Below, piece after piece: positions 1 through 11,417 of a stretch of DNA of 64,000 bases. The stretch lies in assembly GCF_035046485.1 (NCBI RefSeq), contig NC_085136.1, forward strand, positions 300,234,778 to 300,298,777, read 5' to 3'. The notes below the pieces were generated by a model, which was not told the origin of the DNA, searched no databases, and worked only from the letters and a program-made list of their open reading frames with translations. This stretch comes from Aedes albopictus (taxonomy: Eukaryota > Arthropoda > Insecta > Diptera > Culicidae). Made by a program: the position numbers and the translations under genes. Position 1 is the stretch's first letter; each line of letters starts with the position of its first letter.

Positions 1-396
1 AAGAAATGTTCATTCATTCATTTGGAATGAACACACAATGAACTTATGCACCGATGTACAGAATTCACTCGGTCTGAGAATTTCGACAGTAGAGCGGGGC
101 CATTTCTAATCGGAATCGGATGATTCAGTTTGGAATTCCTCGCTCTATGGACTTATTCACCGATGAACTGAATTCATCGTGATCCGACAATCGTGACACT
201 AGAGTAAGGCCGTTTCCAATCAGAATTGAACGATTTCCAATCAGAATTGAACAATTCTGATTGGGAAAGTCCATTGTCTAAATTCTGGACCGAGTGAATT
301 CGGTTCACCGGTGGATAAGTCCAAAATTTATGAAAATTTTCATGAATTTACCCACCGATGAACCGAATTCACTCGGTCCGAGAATTTTGACGCTAT

Positions 397-1204
397 CATT
401 ATATTTATTAGATTTCGAGCAACAAATCAATAACTTTTAGATATAGTTTCTCATTCGGAGCAAACAAAAACAACCTTGAATGACAGGACCAATTCGTGGA
501 AACTACCCACTACCGTTGGGCGCCACTGAACTGAACGCGATTTCCTCATCGTCATTAGTCAGCCAAAGTTCGCACACAAGTTTTGCGCTCTATTTTGTTA
601 GCAGCGCCCAAACTGACTGACTGCTGACGACGGCTTGTCCAAACAACTAGTTTGTTATGCTTACAGAAGGAACGAGAATCCCATGGAGAGGCAGCGAGTT
701 AGTAAGCAATGATGATGCATGTTTTACAACCTATAGCGATCAATCGAACGGGCCTCCCTTTTCGACCGAGGTGGGGTGATGGATCTAAAAATAACTGCGT
801 CCGAATTTGATCACTCCTTCTGGCGATCGATCATTCTCCTATAGTACGATTAATGATAAATAGGCGAGTGACCTAGAACTGTCACGTTCTCAGCTACTTG
901 GAAGAGTTGAAACGGGTTCATTTGTTTACCTTCTAGAGAGGTTAAGAATAGAACTTCGTGACGCCTGGTGGCTGCTGTTCTGCGATGGAAAAAAAGAAGA
1001 ATGCTATTCAAAACTCAATCGATTGAATTTTACGTTCACGACTTTTTGACCTCACCTCGCCTGATAGAGAGTACGATTGCTATAAATATACAATAGTCAG
1101 CCATCTATCAGCAATTTCATGATCTATAGAACCTTTTGTATAGCATTCTGTACATCAATCAACAATTTCATAACGTCTTTCGATTAATCGAGTGAATACT
1201 ATTA
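397..1204. other. Spacer without recognisable gene
   Basis: No long open frame, splice-bounded exon or inverted repeat was found here. Part of the stretch (480-760) is more GC-balanced than the surrounding repeats and could be ordinary intron or intergenic host DNA. Confidence 0.5.
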
Positions 1205-2415
1205 TGGACTTATCCACCGATGAATAAAATTCACTCGGTCCGAGAATTTTGACGCTAAAGCGGGGCAATTTCCAATCAGAATCGTCCAATTCTTGTTGGA
1301 AACGACCTGACTCTAGTGTCAACATTCTCGGACCGAGGGAATTCGGTTCATCGGTGCATATGTAAGAAATGTATCAATAGACGAGTGCACCTATGAACTG
1401 AATTCATCGCGGTCCGAGAATTTTGACACTAGAGCGGGGCCATTCCCAATCAGAATTGTTCAATTCTGATTGGAAATCGTTCACTTCTGATTGAAAGTGG
1501 CTCCGGTCTAGTGTCAAAACTTTCAGATCGCGATGAATTCAGTTCATCGATGAACTCGTCTATGCACTCATCCACCGATGAACCGAATTCACTCGGTCTG
1601 AGAGTTTTGACACTAGAGTGAAGCCGTTTCTTATCAGAATGGGACGATCCTCAAAATATTTACTCCAGATTCACTAAAAATAACCCTTAAAATAATATGT
1701 AATATTACTTGACGATCATGTTTTGGCACATATTTCCCAAATGTGGCAGAACGTGCCTCTGGAGCCGATCTACTGATACCTGACGATCATGTTCATGATC
1801 ACATGCTCTGAAAAATATGTGTATAGACGTATGCACCGATGAACAGAATTCACTCCGTCCGAGAATTTCGACACTAGAGCGGGGTCGTTTCTCATCAGAA
1901 TTGGATGATTTTGATTGAAATTGGTCCCGCTCTAGTGTTAAAATTCTTGGACCGAGTGAATTTTGTTCATCGGTGGATAAGTTAATAGGCCAGGGTAAGT
2001 AGTTTACCAAACGTTCATCCATTTTTTCTTAGCATTTATGAAAAGAAAAGTGGTTTTGACATTTGATTCATGCAAGGGCACTCCTCTACGGACTTATCCA
2101 CCGATGAACAAAATTCACTCGGTCCGATAATTTTGACCCTAGAGTGGAGTCAATTCCAATCAGAATCATCTGATTAGAAACCCTGCTCTACTGTCAAAAT
2201 TCTCGAACCGAGTGAATTCTGTTCATCGATGGATAAATTCATTGTTATGGAATAGATGAGTGCACCGATGAACTGAATTCATCGCGTTCCAAGAATTTTG
2301 ACACTAGAGCGGGGCCGCTTCCAATCAGAATTGAACAATTCTGATTGGGAATGGCCCCGCTCTAATTCAAAATTCTCGGACCACGATGAATTCAATTCAT
2401 CGATGCACTAGGCTA

Positions 2416-3170
2416 TCTGTATCGAACATGATCTAAAATTTTATTTGTTTAATACATCTCTTCACTCGTGGACCATTTCAAATGAAATCTCACCGTAAAT
2501 TTTCCACAATAATTCCCACAGTAATCAACGAAACGTCATCCCGCAGCAACTTCGTAGCTTTGCTTCAAATTCGTGGCGCCTTGCCTCGTTGGTGACGTGT
2601 ACTAATCGCCTCGTTCGGGTTAACCTTATCAGTGTAGCCGAACGACCCGCTGCTGCGATGGACGACGCAGCTGATTACGCGGCGTTTACATAATCCGCTC
2701 CATCTCGCATGCTGCTCGTTCGGATGATAATCGCTCGCCAAAATAAACTTGCTCTTTTAGACTCATGGTGGCCACGAGGCCACCATCAGACAGCGGTAAC
2801 TTACCTGATTGTGACTGCTACTAAAACTATGATGAGGCCCACGAGGAGCATGGCAATGACAACTCCACAAACCATATACAGGACATCGTTGGGAGCATCT
2901 GAAAGGTGGATGAGAAAAAGTAAAGTAAATAAATCAATCGAGAGGCAATCAATCATGATCAACTACTGTAGGTATAGAGGTAGAAAGACTAGAGATTGAC
3001 AGGGAACGTGTCGACCGACGACACGATGGCGAGGTTTGTGCTAACAAGATGACGATTCAAAACAATAATGCGAAATTGTTTTGACTGGTTGTTGGCTGAT
3101 GGTGGCAGTTGAAAGCCCGTGAAATGAAGGAAAAATGCTGATGATCATCGTCTAGGGTTTTTCTCCTCCC
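2416..3170 (-). other. Intron-like DNA flanking the transmembrane exon
   Basis: The stretch surrounds the 2805-2898 exon. It is free of foldback copies, while both sides are densely occupied. The GC-balanced part (2540-2720) may include conserved intron sequence. No second exon with matching splice signals was seen. Confidence 0.4.
2805..2898 (-). CDS. Internal exon of a host gene encoding a single transmembrane helix
   Basis: On the minus strand a 94-bp segment is bounded by strong splice signals. Upstream is a pyrimidine-rich tract ending tcatccacctttcag, and downstream is the donor gtaagt. The reading frame enters with two bases of a split codon, has no stop over 30 full codons, and leaves with two bases (AG) of the next codon. 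The peptide begins APNDVLYMVCG and continues as about 22 hydrophobic residues (V, I, A, L, M, G), ending in VTI plus an Arg or Ser completed by the next exon. This is the shape of a type I membrane-protein helix followed by a basic stop-transfer residue. Flanking exons were not found, so the gene cannot be named. A cell-surface receptor or adhesion molecule is the natural guess. The exon sits in a gap of the foldback cluster, which is what purifying selection against insertion would leave. Confidence 0.7.
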
Positions 3171-3335
3171 ATGGACTTATCCACCGATGAATCGAATTCA
3201 TCGCGGCCCGAGAATTTTGACACTAGAGCGGGGTCTTTCCAATTAGAATTGGACGATTCTGATTGGAACAGACCCCGCTCTAGTGTCAAAATTCTCGGAC
3301 CGCGATGAATTCGGTTCATCGGTGGATAAGTCCAT
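3171..3335. repeat. Best-preserved single foldback copy
   Basis: Both arms run for about 75 bp with very few mismatches, from atggacttatccaccgatga to its complement ending in gtggataagtccat, around a small centre near ttagaattggacgattctga. A transcript would fold into one long hairpin. The high arm identity suggests a young copy or ongoing arm homogenisation. Confidence 0.85.
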
Positions 3336-3500
3336 ATCTACCTCTGTTTCCAATGTTGGTTTTTGAAATACAAAAAAACGGCACTTTATTGTGATCCATG
3401 GCTGTTAATCTTCATGAACTCCTGATTTCCTTTTCAAACACATGATATACATTCACGGTTTTTGTTTTTTTTTTAACCTTTCGAACAAACTGCATACCAA

Positions 3501-4033
3501 TAGACGAGTGCACCGATGAACTGAATTCATCGCGGTCCGAGAATTTTGACACAAGAGCGGGGTCGCTTCCAATCAGAAGTGAAAGATTTCCAATCAGAAT
3601 TGAACAATTCTGATCGGGAACGACCCCGATGTAGTGTCAAAATTCTCGGACCGCGATGAATTCAGTTCATCGGTGCACTCGTCTATAGACGAGTACACCG
3701 GTGAACTGTATTCATCGCGGTCCGAGAATTTTGACACTAGAGCGAGGTCGCTTCCAATCAGAAGTGAAAGATTTCCAATCAGAATCGAACAATTCTGATT
3801 GGGAACGACCCCGCTGTAGTGTCAAAATTCTCGGACCGCGATGAATTCAGTTCATCGGTGCATTCGTCTATGGACTTATCCACCGATGAACCAAATTCAT
3901 CGCGGTCCGAGAATTTTGACACTAGAGCGGGGCCGTTCCAATCAGAATATAACGATTCTGATTGGGAATGGCCCCGCTCTAGTGTCAAAATTCTCGGTCC
4001 GCGATGAATTCGGTTCATCGGTGGATAAGTCCA
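3501..4033. repeat. Three foldback copies abutting end to end
   Basis: Copies 3501-3685, 3686-3870 and 3871-4033 follow each other with no spacer. The joints read gtcta|tagac and gtcta|tggac. The first two carry tagacgag-type ends and share an extra internal duplicate (agtgaaagatttccaatcag). The third carries tggactta-type ends. This suggests either preferential insertion at the ends of existing copies or tandem amplification. Confidence 0.85.
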
Positions 4034-4323
4034 TTGTGATCAATTGTTTTTTTTTGCCGATTTACTAGAAATGAACTCATGAGATGTTCATGTTTGTAAA
4101 TAATAATGATCTAATCACCGGTGATTAGAATTCACTCGAATCTTCCAATTTCGGTGGGCTTATGAACTTATGAACCGAATTCACTCGGTACGAGAATTTT
4201 GACACTAGTGGGGCCGTTTCCTATCAGAATTAGACGGTTCTAACGAGAAATGACCCCGCTCTAGTGTCAAAATTCTCGGACCAAGTGAATTCGGTTCATC
4301 GGTAGATAAGCCCATGATAGAGA

Positions 4324-4446
4324 ACTACAAAGGCGATGATTTTGTTTGCGGTTTTCTGTGAGAAAGTGAAGGAGGGATGATTTTTTTATTTCCTCGCACT
4401 TCCCTCACACAGAAACAGTTTTTCCCGGCTTATCAATATTCGTAGT
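4324..4446. repeat. Small inverted-repeat element (actacaaaggcgatgatttt family)
   Basis: The terminal sequence actacaaaggcgatga is matched in inverted orientation by tatcaatattcgtagt, with internal tgtttgcggtttt and gagaaagtgaag. A related copy in the opposite orientation lies at 37219-37355. It has no coding capacity. Confidence 0.6.
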
Positions 4447-5084
4447 TGCGAAAAGACGAGTGCACCGATGAACTGAATTCATCGCGGTCCGAGAATTTTG
4501 ACACTAGAGCGGGGTCACTTCCAATCAGAATTGAACAATTCTGATTGGAAGCGGCCTCGCTCTAGTGCCAAAATTCTCGGACCGCGATGAATTCAGTTCA
4601 TCGGTGCACTCGTCTATAGATGAATGCACCTACAGCTGTGAGTTCACTCGGTTAGCAAAATTTGACACCACAGTGGGGTCCACGTTTATCAAATGCTACC
4701 CAGTTGGATTTTTTTTTTTAAATTTACTTCACCTGATTATCTCGATTAAATTGTGAAAATATGGACTAGTGCATCAACTATATGCGTATACATCACCTAA
4801 ATGAATATTCATGTAAGAAAAAACAAAAAGAAAAGATTGAGCAGTACTCTACGAGGTTAGTCATCACTAAGCAGAAGTTGTTTAGAGTAGAAACCAGTAG
4901 TGTGTAAAAATTCATCAGGTGAGTGAACTCAACGTTCATCGGTGCACTCGTCTTTGGACGTATCCACCGATGAACTGAATTCAGTCGGTCCGAGAATTTT
5001 GACACTAGAGCGGGGCCATTTCCAATCAGAATCGTCCAATTCTGATGAATTCTGGTGAATTCGGTTCATCGGTGGATAAGTCCA

Positions 5085-5943
5085 TTTATCAGAGGATTTT
5101 CCACCTAGTTACAAGAAATGAAATAATATTCATTATCGCAAACATCAATAAAAATCAGCTGATCATGGTAGCAGGTCTGACACTGGTATTCACCCAGCCA
5201 CGAGTGATTTCATGCACTGGTTTTTATTGATATGATGCACCACAAAACATCTGTACTCAAGTTGATAAGAGATGCTCATAGGGCAAATGAAGTGCCAATT
5301 TTCTGTAAATTTGTCGGGACTTCTCCCTAAATTTTTCATAATCATGTTTTCGTAGTTACTTGCGTAGATCCTCCAGTAATTACCCAATTGTGACTTTCCT
5401 AGATTTTCCAATTTTCCAATATTTAATTGTTCTTTTCAAAGAACTCCTAAAAGACTTCATCCACGATGTTGTTCAAAACCTGGAGCAGAAATTTACTGAA
5501 AGTGTGAAGATCCTGCAGGAACTCTCGCTGAAACCCACGGTTAGAAATATCGGACTTCTGGACCTCGAGAGGTTTTACTTCTATTTTTACTGGATATTTT
5601 TCTGAACGACCACCTAAACTATAAGAGGGTTAACTCTACGGCGTTTCGTAAAAAATCGAAAATTTTGGAGGTTCCATCCTGCACCTTGAACTCATATAGT
5701 TAGAATTTAAAATTATTTTCAAATAACTCAGCAATAGTATGCTTTTTCTTTGTAAAAAATTGGTATTGTTCTAGTGTTACGTGAGAATGTAGCTTGCGAA
5801 CCCCTGTGCAGTGTCGGAGTTGGTTGTCTATACATGTGTATTGTTTTATACTTCGTGTTTTCTGTCAGTCCCGTTCTGTCAAATATGACACACAATAGAA
5901 TCAGTGTAAACAAGGCACAGAATGGGCGCGTATAGATTGTTAG
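5085..5943. other. AT-rich spacer
   Basis: No supported gene. Short open frames here lack splice context, domains or any recognisable family. Confidence 0.5.
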
Positions 5944-6183
5944 AATTCTGGAGCAACATTTGAAAAGGGCCCAAGAGGTCTTGTGTCTTTTTTCTAAAAC
6001 GCTCCGTAGGGCATAACAGCAGCCCGCCCACGCAAATGAACACCGTTATCCGAATAATCGATGTTTGCTCTATCTGATAACGGTCTTAGTTTTTGTGAAT
6101 AACCTGAGGGGGGCTCAGGAGCGACGTGTGAAGTCATTGTTTACCAATGCTTGTATGCCCTTTTCAAATGTTGCTCCAGAATT
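5944..6183. repeat. MITE with about 28-bp terminal inverted repeats
   Basis: The left end aattctggagcaacatttga (continuing aaagggc) is exactly complemented by the right end gcccttttcaaatgttgctc (continuing cagaatt). The 240-bp element lies in AT-rich DNA, with ta/tta at both borders as a possible target duplication. No transposase. Confidence 0.75.
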
Positions 6184-6534
6184 TATATGTGGAGAAATCA
6201 CCGAAGTTGTAAGTGTTTTAGATGTTTTTATGTTTTAAGACAATAATAAAACATCATTACAGCGTTGTAGCATGTGGCAAATGGTACAACTTAGCGTTTT
6301 ATTTGCCCTGCTGAAAGGTCGGTGCCCATACATGCTCTGTTCTCAACATCTAGGATTACGAAGGGGAATACGAGGAAAAACTTCGAATAATTTATCAGAA
6401 TAACACTTGCAAAAGATACTGATGAAATGGCGGCAGAAGCTATCAAATAATTTGCAGGAATGTCCTTTTTTGATTTTTGTGCGATTTTCAGTAAAAAACA
6501 ACAGCTTTGTATGTATTCTCTTTTCAATGCTCAT
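6184..6534. other. Spacer without recognisable gene
   Basis: Overlapping short frames on both strands are present, but none shows a domain or splice support. Confidence 0.4.
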
Positions 6535-7275
6535 ACCTGCACCCACTCATAATTCCTCACTCTTCACTGCTCAATTCTTACTCCTCACTTCATCACACTC
6601 CTCATACTTCACTTTTCACTGCACATTGCTTACAGTTCGCTTATCACTTTTTATTGATCATTCCTTACCTCTCACTTCCTCTCACTACCAGACTCCTCAT
6701 GACAATGCTTAGTCTACACTACTCTATTCTCACTCTTCATTGCTCACTCCCCAGTCCACAACACATACTTCCCATACATCCCTTATTCACGGCTCACTCA
6801 TTATTACCTAATTTTTATTCCTCACTTCTCACTCGTCACTCCTTTATTGCCTTTACAGATCATTTCTTCAGTTTTCACTCCTCACTTTTCACTGCTCTCT
6901 ACTTACTTGTCACTACTCACTCTCCATTGCTTACTTATCATCCCCAATTGTTCACATCTCACTCCTCACTCTTCACTGCTCAATAATTAGTAATTACTGC
7001 TCAGTGAGTAAAAGACTGCTCACTCCTCGATTCTCACTACCTCACACATCTCACTGCTTCACAGCCCTTACTTCACGCTCTTCATTATTCCCTGCTCAGC
7101 CCTTACTAATCACAGCTCTCTCTTCACTTATCACGCCAAACTTCTCACTCCTCACTCGTCACTGCTCAAATGCTACTCCTCACTCACAGCCCTAACACTC
7201 TGCACCCTTCACAGGATGCTTCTCACAGCTTACTCAAACTTCTCACTGAACATTCTACATTGCTCATTTCTCACG
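6535..7275. repeat. Degenerate CT-rich minisatellite (tcactcctcacttctcactgct-like)
   Basis: About 740 bp are built from the words tcactcctcact, ttcactgctca and cttctcact in irregular order. The pyrimidine bias leaves long stop-free plus-strand frames rich in S, H, L and T, which are not genes. Confidence 0.85.
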
Positions 7276-8125
7276 CTTCATCATTTGTGGTGCAGTTATT
7301 TATACGCATAAACCGAAAATAGGATACGTTTTAAGAACAAACAAATGAACATGGGAAGCCTTCACGTTTGAGATTTCGGCATAAGCTGTCCCATGTTCAT
7401 ATCATGATGAAGCAGGTTATGATGACAAAACTGAACATGAGACAAATTTACTTGGTGTTGTTTCAGTACAGTTTCCATACAAAGTATACTAACGGAGAGT
7501 GATTTCTAAAAGTTATATGTGAAAATAGACCATTTGGTAATCAAAGTCAAAATTGTTAAAAAGTAACATGGGACAACTATGCTGCGCATTGCAGCTAATC
7601 ATTTTGATTTTTTTTATGATAATGCAGTATTTCAGTAATGATTTTAATTTGTTTCAAAGGTTTCGTTTTTTCCCTATTTTTTTACATCTAAAAGCAATTT
7701 CTAAGAGACGTTTCGATTTCACCTTTTTACAACTGCTCAACTGCTTGAAAGTTGATTTTTAAATTTGTTGTAGGTCATCGACAACTATTAAAATTTGGAT
7801 TGTGACTCAGTTTTGCATGCAGACTCCGCAAATGCGATTGTAAATTGGGGTATTGGGAACTTCAATGGACCAATGAAGCAAAATTTTCCCGTGTTCACCG
7901 CATGTAAACAAAGGCGCCACCGTATATGGACATGACCATTGTGACAAAATTGGAGTTATGTCAAACACACAAGACTACGGTGGCGCTATCAATTCGCTTC
8001 TTAGCGGCCGTTTTAGCTATTTTAGTGATCCATTCTAATTGACATCTAAGCTTTCTCTATCAACTTGGTTGTCTCGGTTGTTCAAAATCTTATAATCACT
8101 AAGTGTTTTAAGTGACATTTAGTGA
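7276..8125. other. Spacer with small inverted-repeat remnants
   Basis: Contains repeated aacatggga/tcccatgtt words (7350-7440, 7568) and a short gcgccaccgta...tacggtggcgc inverted pair (about 7911-7991), probably MITE debris. No gene seen. Confidence 0.4.
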
Positions 8126-8221
8126 CTTCCTTTCAATTCCACTACTTATGCTTATCTTCGGAAAGATAGACCTATTAGGTCTGTGACTTACTGTGGTTTT
8201 CAGTGTTGAATGCTCGACTTA

Positions 8222-8389
8222 GGGGCTGTTCATAAACCACGTAGACCAAAATATGGCCATGTCAGACCCCCCCCCCCTACCCCCTCGTAGACTTTTGTCC
8301 ATACAAAAATTTTGAAATTTGTATGGAGCGTAGACTTTGGCCAGACCCCCTCTCCCCCCAAAAAGTCTACGTGATTTATGAACGGCCCC
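8222..8389. mobile_element. MITE with TTA target duplication
   Basis: 168 bp with inverted ends ggggctgttcataaaccacg / cgtgatttatgaacggcccc. The target TTA is present at 8219-8221 and 8390-8392. The uninterrupted third tandem unit reads cgacttaatagc, so removing the element and one TTA restores the repeat exactly. A 3-bp TTA duplication fits a PIF/Harbinger-type non-autonomous element. It contains a run of C and tgtatggac words. A truncated relative lies at 24463-24555. Confidence 0.85.
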
Positions 8390-8759
8390 TTAATAGCTTT
8401 CCTTATTTTGAAGTATTTCATTTTTATTTTATTTTTTTACTTTTGCAAAAACAGTGTTTTTATTTTTATTTTTTTAACAATTGAGACAGTAAAACAAAAT
8501 TTACTGAATAGCTTAGAATGTGATAATTTAGTTATCTTTACTATTAATAGTTATTGAGGTTTACAAAGTTATCGCAATAATTGAAAAAAATAAAAAAAAA
8601 ATAAAATATAAAAAGATAAAAATATAAATTGTTTAAAAAAAGAAAAAAAAACTAAGGACGAGCCAAATTCTTTCAATTCCACTACTTATGCTTATCTTTG
8701 AACAGATAGGCCTATTAGGTCTGCGACTTACAGTGGTTTTCAGTGTTGAGTGCTCGACT

Positions 8760-8980
8760 GGGCTTCGTGGCCGTGCGGTTAGCGGCGGCAGTCGTCTAGG
8801 CGTATCGTAAGCCTCCGAGTGTGGGTTCGATTCCCGCTCCAGTCGGTGGAAACTTTTCGTCAAACGGAAAATTCATCACTGGGCCACAGGGTGTTCTGCG
8901 TGTTGTCCGTTGTCTAGTGTAAGTAATGTGTTCAGTCTGTGCAGCTTCTGGCTGAAGACGGTGTGAATTGTCTTTCTTTT
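8760..8980 (+). mobile_element. tRNA-derived SINE inserted in tandem unit 2
   Basis: The head gggcttcgtggccgtgcggt followed by tagcggc resembles a pol III A box, and gggttcgattcccgctcc is a clear B box. The body has acttttcgtcaaacggaaaa, tgggccacagggtg and gttgtccgttgtctagtgta, ending in a T-rich tail. The architecture resembles the Feilai class of mosquito SINEs (name inferred). A diverged minus-strand copy of the same family is at 20329-20540. Confidence 0.85.
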
Positions 8981-9816
8981 TAAAAGCTCTCCTTATTTTG
9001 AAGTATTTCATTTTTCTTTTTTTTTTCTTTTGCAAAAAAAGTGTGAGGTTTTTATTTTTATTTTTTTAACAATTGTCTTAAGTTAAACCAAATTTACTAA
9101 ATAGCTTAGAATGTGATAATTTAGCTATCTTTACTGTCAAAGTTATTGAGGTTTACAAAAGTATCGCAATACTTGAAAAATATGAAAAATACTTAACTTC
9201 AGTTCACCTATGAAAAATATAAAAATATAAATTGTTTTAAAAAGAAAAGCTACTAAGGACGAGCAAATTCCTTTCAATTGTACTACTTATGCTTATTTTT
9301 GGACAGATGAGCCTGTTAGGTCTGCGACTTACAGTGCTTTTCGATGAGGAGTGCTCGACTTAATAGCTCTCCTTATTTTAAAATATTTCATTTTATTATA
9401 TTTTTTTTCTTTTGCGAAAGAAAAGTGTGAGGTTTTTTTATTTTTTTAACCAGTGTCTCAAATTGAACAAAATCTTTTGAATAGCTAAGAAAGTGAGAAT
9501 AATATAGTCAATATAGTCATCACTGCAAAACACTCGATCGCTGTCTCGGATGTCCCAGCTGTCCCAGTTTTGGTCATTTGAGTCACTACTGATGGTTGTC
9601 TCGACTGTATCGGTTGTCTGAGCGTTTTCATTTGTTCTTAATATATCAGTTTTCGTTCCAGCAACGAATTTTTGAAAACTTTCAATACATTTTCCATAGC
9701 TTCTATCATTTTGTAAGTCTTTTTCGTTTGCTTTTTTATTTTCCGAACAGTTCTAGCTACATTTGTGTAGCTAGCACATATTTGTATTTTTTTTAATTAT
9801 CGTTCACGTGATTCTA

Positions 9817-11417
9817 CAGTGATAGACATTCGTTTAGCCGAGGCTAAAAAAATTTCAAAAAAGTGCCAGGAAACTCATACAAAAGATTTTATGATAAAAC
9901 TTTTTTATCGTAGTGATAGTATATCTAGTACTGTTTTATAAAAATGTGATACATCACACTTACATATACACTGAAACAAAAACGAGGGTAAAAACCCTTC
10001 AAATGTCATTTTTTGCCTAGACATTCGTTTAGCCGAATTGTACAATTTCTAGAATTCCATAATAAAAAAACTATCAAATTTCGAAAAATATCCAACAAAG
10101 TCATTTTGTATGGTTTGCATTATAGATCGACTTGTAAATCATGAACTTGATCGTTTTTGGAAGTGTTGCCATACTAATTTTCCATGCATCTCATATAAAT
10201 ATGTCATAATATTTTAAATGTTTCTCAATTGAGATTTGATGTAGTTATTTTTATCGGAAGTGTTTCAAAAGAATCTAATGAAAGTTTCATGACCAAAGCA
10301 GGTTGAAATTTTGCAAAAAACAACGTTTTTAACAGAAAAAAATAACACCAACAATCAAAAAATCACGTATTTAAGTATTGTTTTGATGAAATATGATGGT
10401 TTCACTAGCATAAATCACAGCGTTTATTATTATTACGTCTTCTAATAGCTCCCAATATCTTCTAGACTGTATTCTGGCTGAAATAATATACATTGGACGG
10501 CTCATATTTCGAGAAATGGCACCGAAAGTATTCAAATTTCTAGCATGAACTACTTGTTTCATAATTTAGACATTCTTTCAAATAAATCAAGTTGAAAATG
10601 AATGTGGTTAACAACTAAGACTCATTTATAATATATTTCTTCAGATTGAATGAAATAAGCCAATTATTTAACCAAATCTTGCATTTTTGTATGAGCATCT
10701 GCTTTTGAATAAACAGGGTACACAAAATCTGCCACTTCTTGCAGTTCTTTCACTTTGCAGTCTTTTAACTCATTTAGTAATGGTAGTATCAAACAGGTTT
10801 ACTCCACAGGCATTAGGGCACGTATTTATTTCAATGCAGAACTATTTATTTTAGCTTTTATCAATCCCATTTTAAAGTTTAACCTACCAAAAACCAATAT
10901 ACTTATTTTTTTCATGACATTTTATGCAATAATTTGAACATTTCTGACAATAATTCTGTGCCATATTTTCAAAACTGCTAATCTAGCTTACGTTTGAGTG
11001 TTTACAGAAATCAGTTTTCTTAAATAAATTTGTTTATCGTCGCTTCTCCTTATCGGGACATATTTTATAATATTTCTTTGAATTTCACAAATAAATAAAC
11101 TTTCAAGGTCAAATATCTTGCGTCATAAACTAAATGCCTTGGAGTATATTCTCGAAATATACTCACGAAATTGCAAAAAATCTATTGAAAACCAATTTTT
11201 CATTTACCTTGGCTAAACGAATGTCTAGGCAAAAAATGAAATTTGAAGTGTTTTTACCCTCGGTTTTGTTTCAGTGTATATATAAGTTTAATGTATGACA
11301 TTTTTATAAAACTGTACTAGATATACTATTACTACGATAAAATAGTTTTATCATAAAATCTTCTGTATGAGTTTCCTGACACTTTTTTGTTCTCGGCTAA
11401 ACGAATGTCTATCACTG
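9817..11417. mobile_element. Tc1/mariner-like element, 1.6 kb, about 205-bp inverted repeats, TA target duplication
   Basis: The left end cagtgatagacattcgttta and its exact complement at the right end are flanked by TA (9815-9816 and 11418-11419), the target site of this superfamily. Arms 9817-10037 and 11211-11417 are inverted copies of each other. Within each arm the motif tagacattcgtttagccga occurs twice, once at the outer and once at the inner boundary. The centre contains a decayed transposase segment on the minus strand. No intact transposase frame remains, so the copy is dead or mobilised in trans. Confidence 0.8.
10371..10562 (-). pseudogene. Remnant of Tc1-type transposase catalytic core
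   Basis: The minus-strand frame reads FGAISRNMSRP, then IQSRRYWELLED, then IIFHQNNT before a stop. In Tc1 transposases the same order is WGAFS/WGAIS, a G-x-M-S-x-x-Y-x-x-x-L segment, and FQQDNAP, where D is the second catalytic aspartate. Here the position reads N (HQNN rather than QQDN) and the frame stops directly after. The location between two long inverted repeats with TA duplications supports the call. The match is by eye, so confidence is moderate. Confidence 0.5.

Larger units (their letters stand above)
1..5084. repeat. Cluster of about 18 foldback (palindromic MITE-like) elements of one family
   Basis: Each complete copy is 150-185 bp and is an inverted repeat over nearly its whole length. 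An arm runs from an end such as tggacttatccaccgatgaa or tagacgagtgcaccgatgaa, through gaattca(t/c)..., ccgagaattttgacactaga and gcggggc, to a short atcagaat/attctgat centre, then back. Complete or nearly complete copies: 148-323, 1205-1362, 1378-1562, 1824-1982, 2089-2240, 2253-2415, 3171-3335, 3501-3685, 3686-3870, 3871-4033, 4155-4314, 4454-4616, 4955-5084. Partial copies: about 39-140, 343-396, 1563-1648, 4615-4681, 4925-4953. No transposase is present, so the copies are non-autonomous. The short open frames here are antisense translations of the arms. The family name is not recognised. Confidence 0.9.
8126..9500. repeat. Three-copy tandem repeat, two copies disrupted by insertions
   Basis: The unit (about 370 bp without insertions) starts at tttcaattccactacttatg, passes attaggtctgcgacttac and gtgctcgactta, then runs through tagctctccttattttgaag and an A/T-rich half. 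Unit 1 is 8126-8221 plus 8390-8665, with a MITE in between. Unit 2 is about 8668-8759 plus 8981-9267, with a SINE in between. Unit 3 begins near 9268 and is uninterrupted, giving the empty-site sequence for both insertions. Confidence 0.85.

Noticed and set aside
6507..7195. Plus-strand open frames of 60-160 residues
   Set aside because: They lie entirely in the CT-rich minisatellite and have biased S/H/L/T composition.
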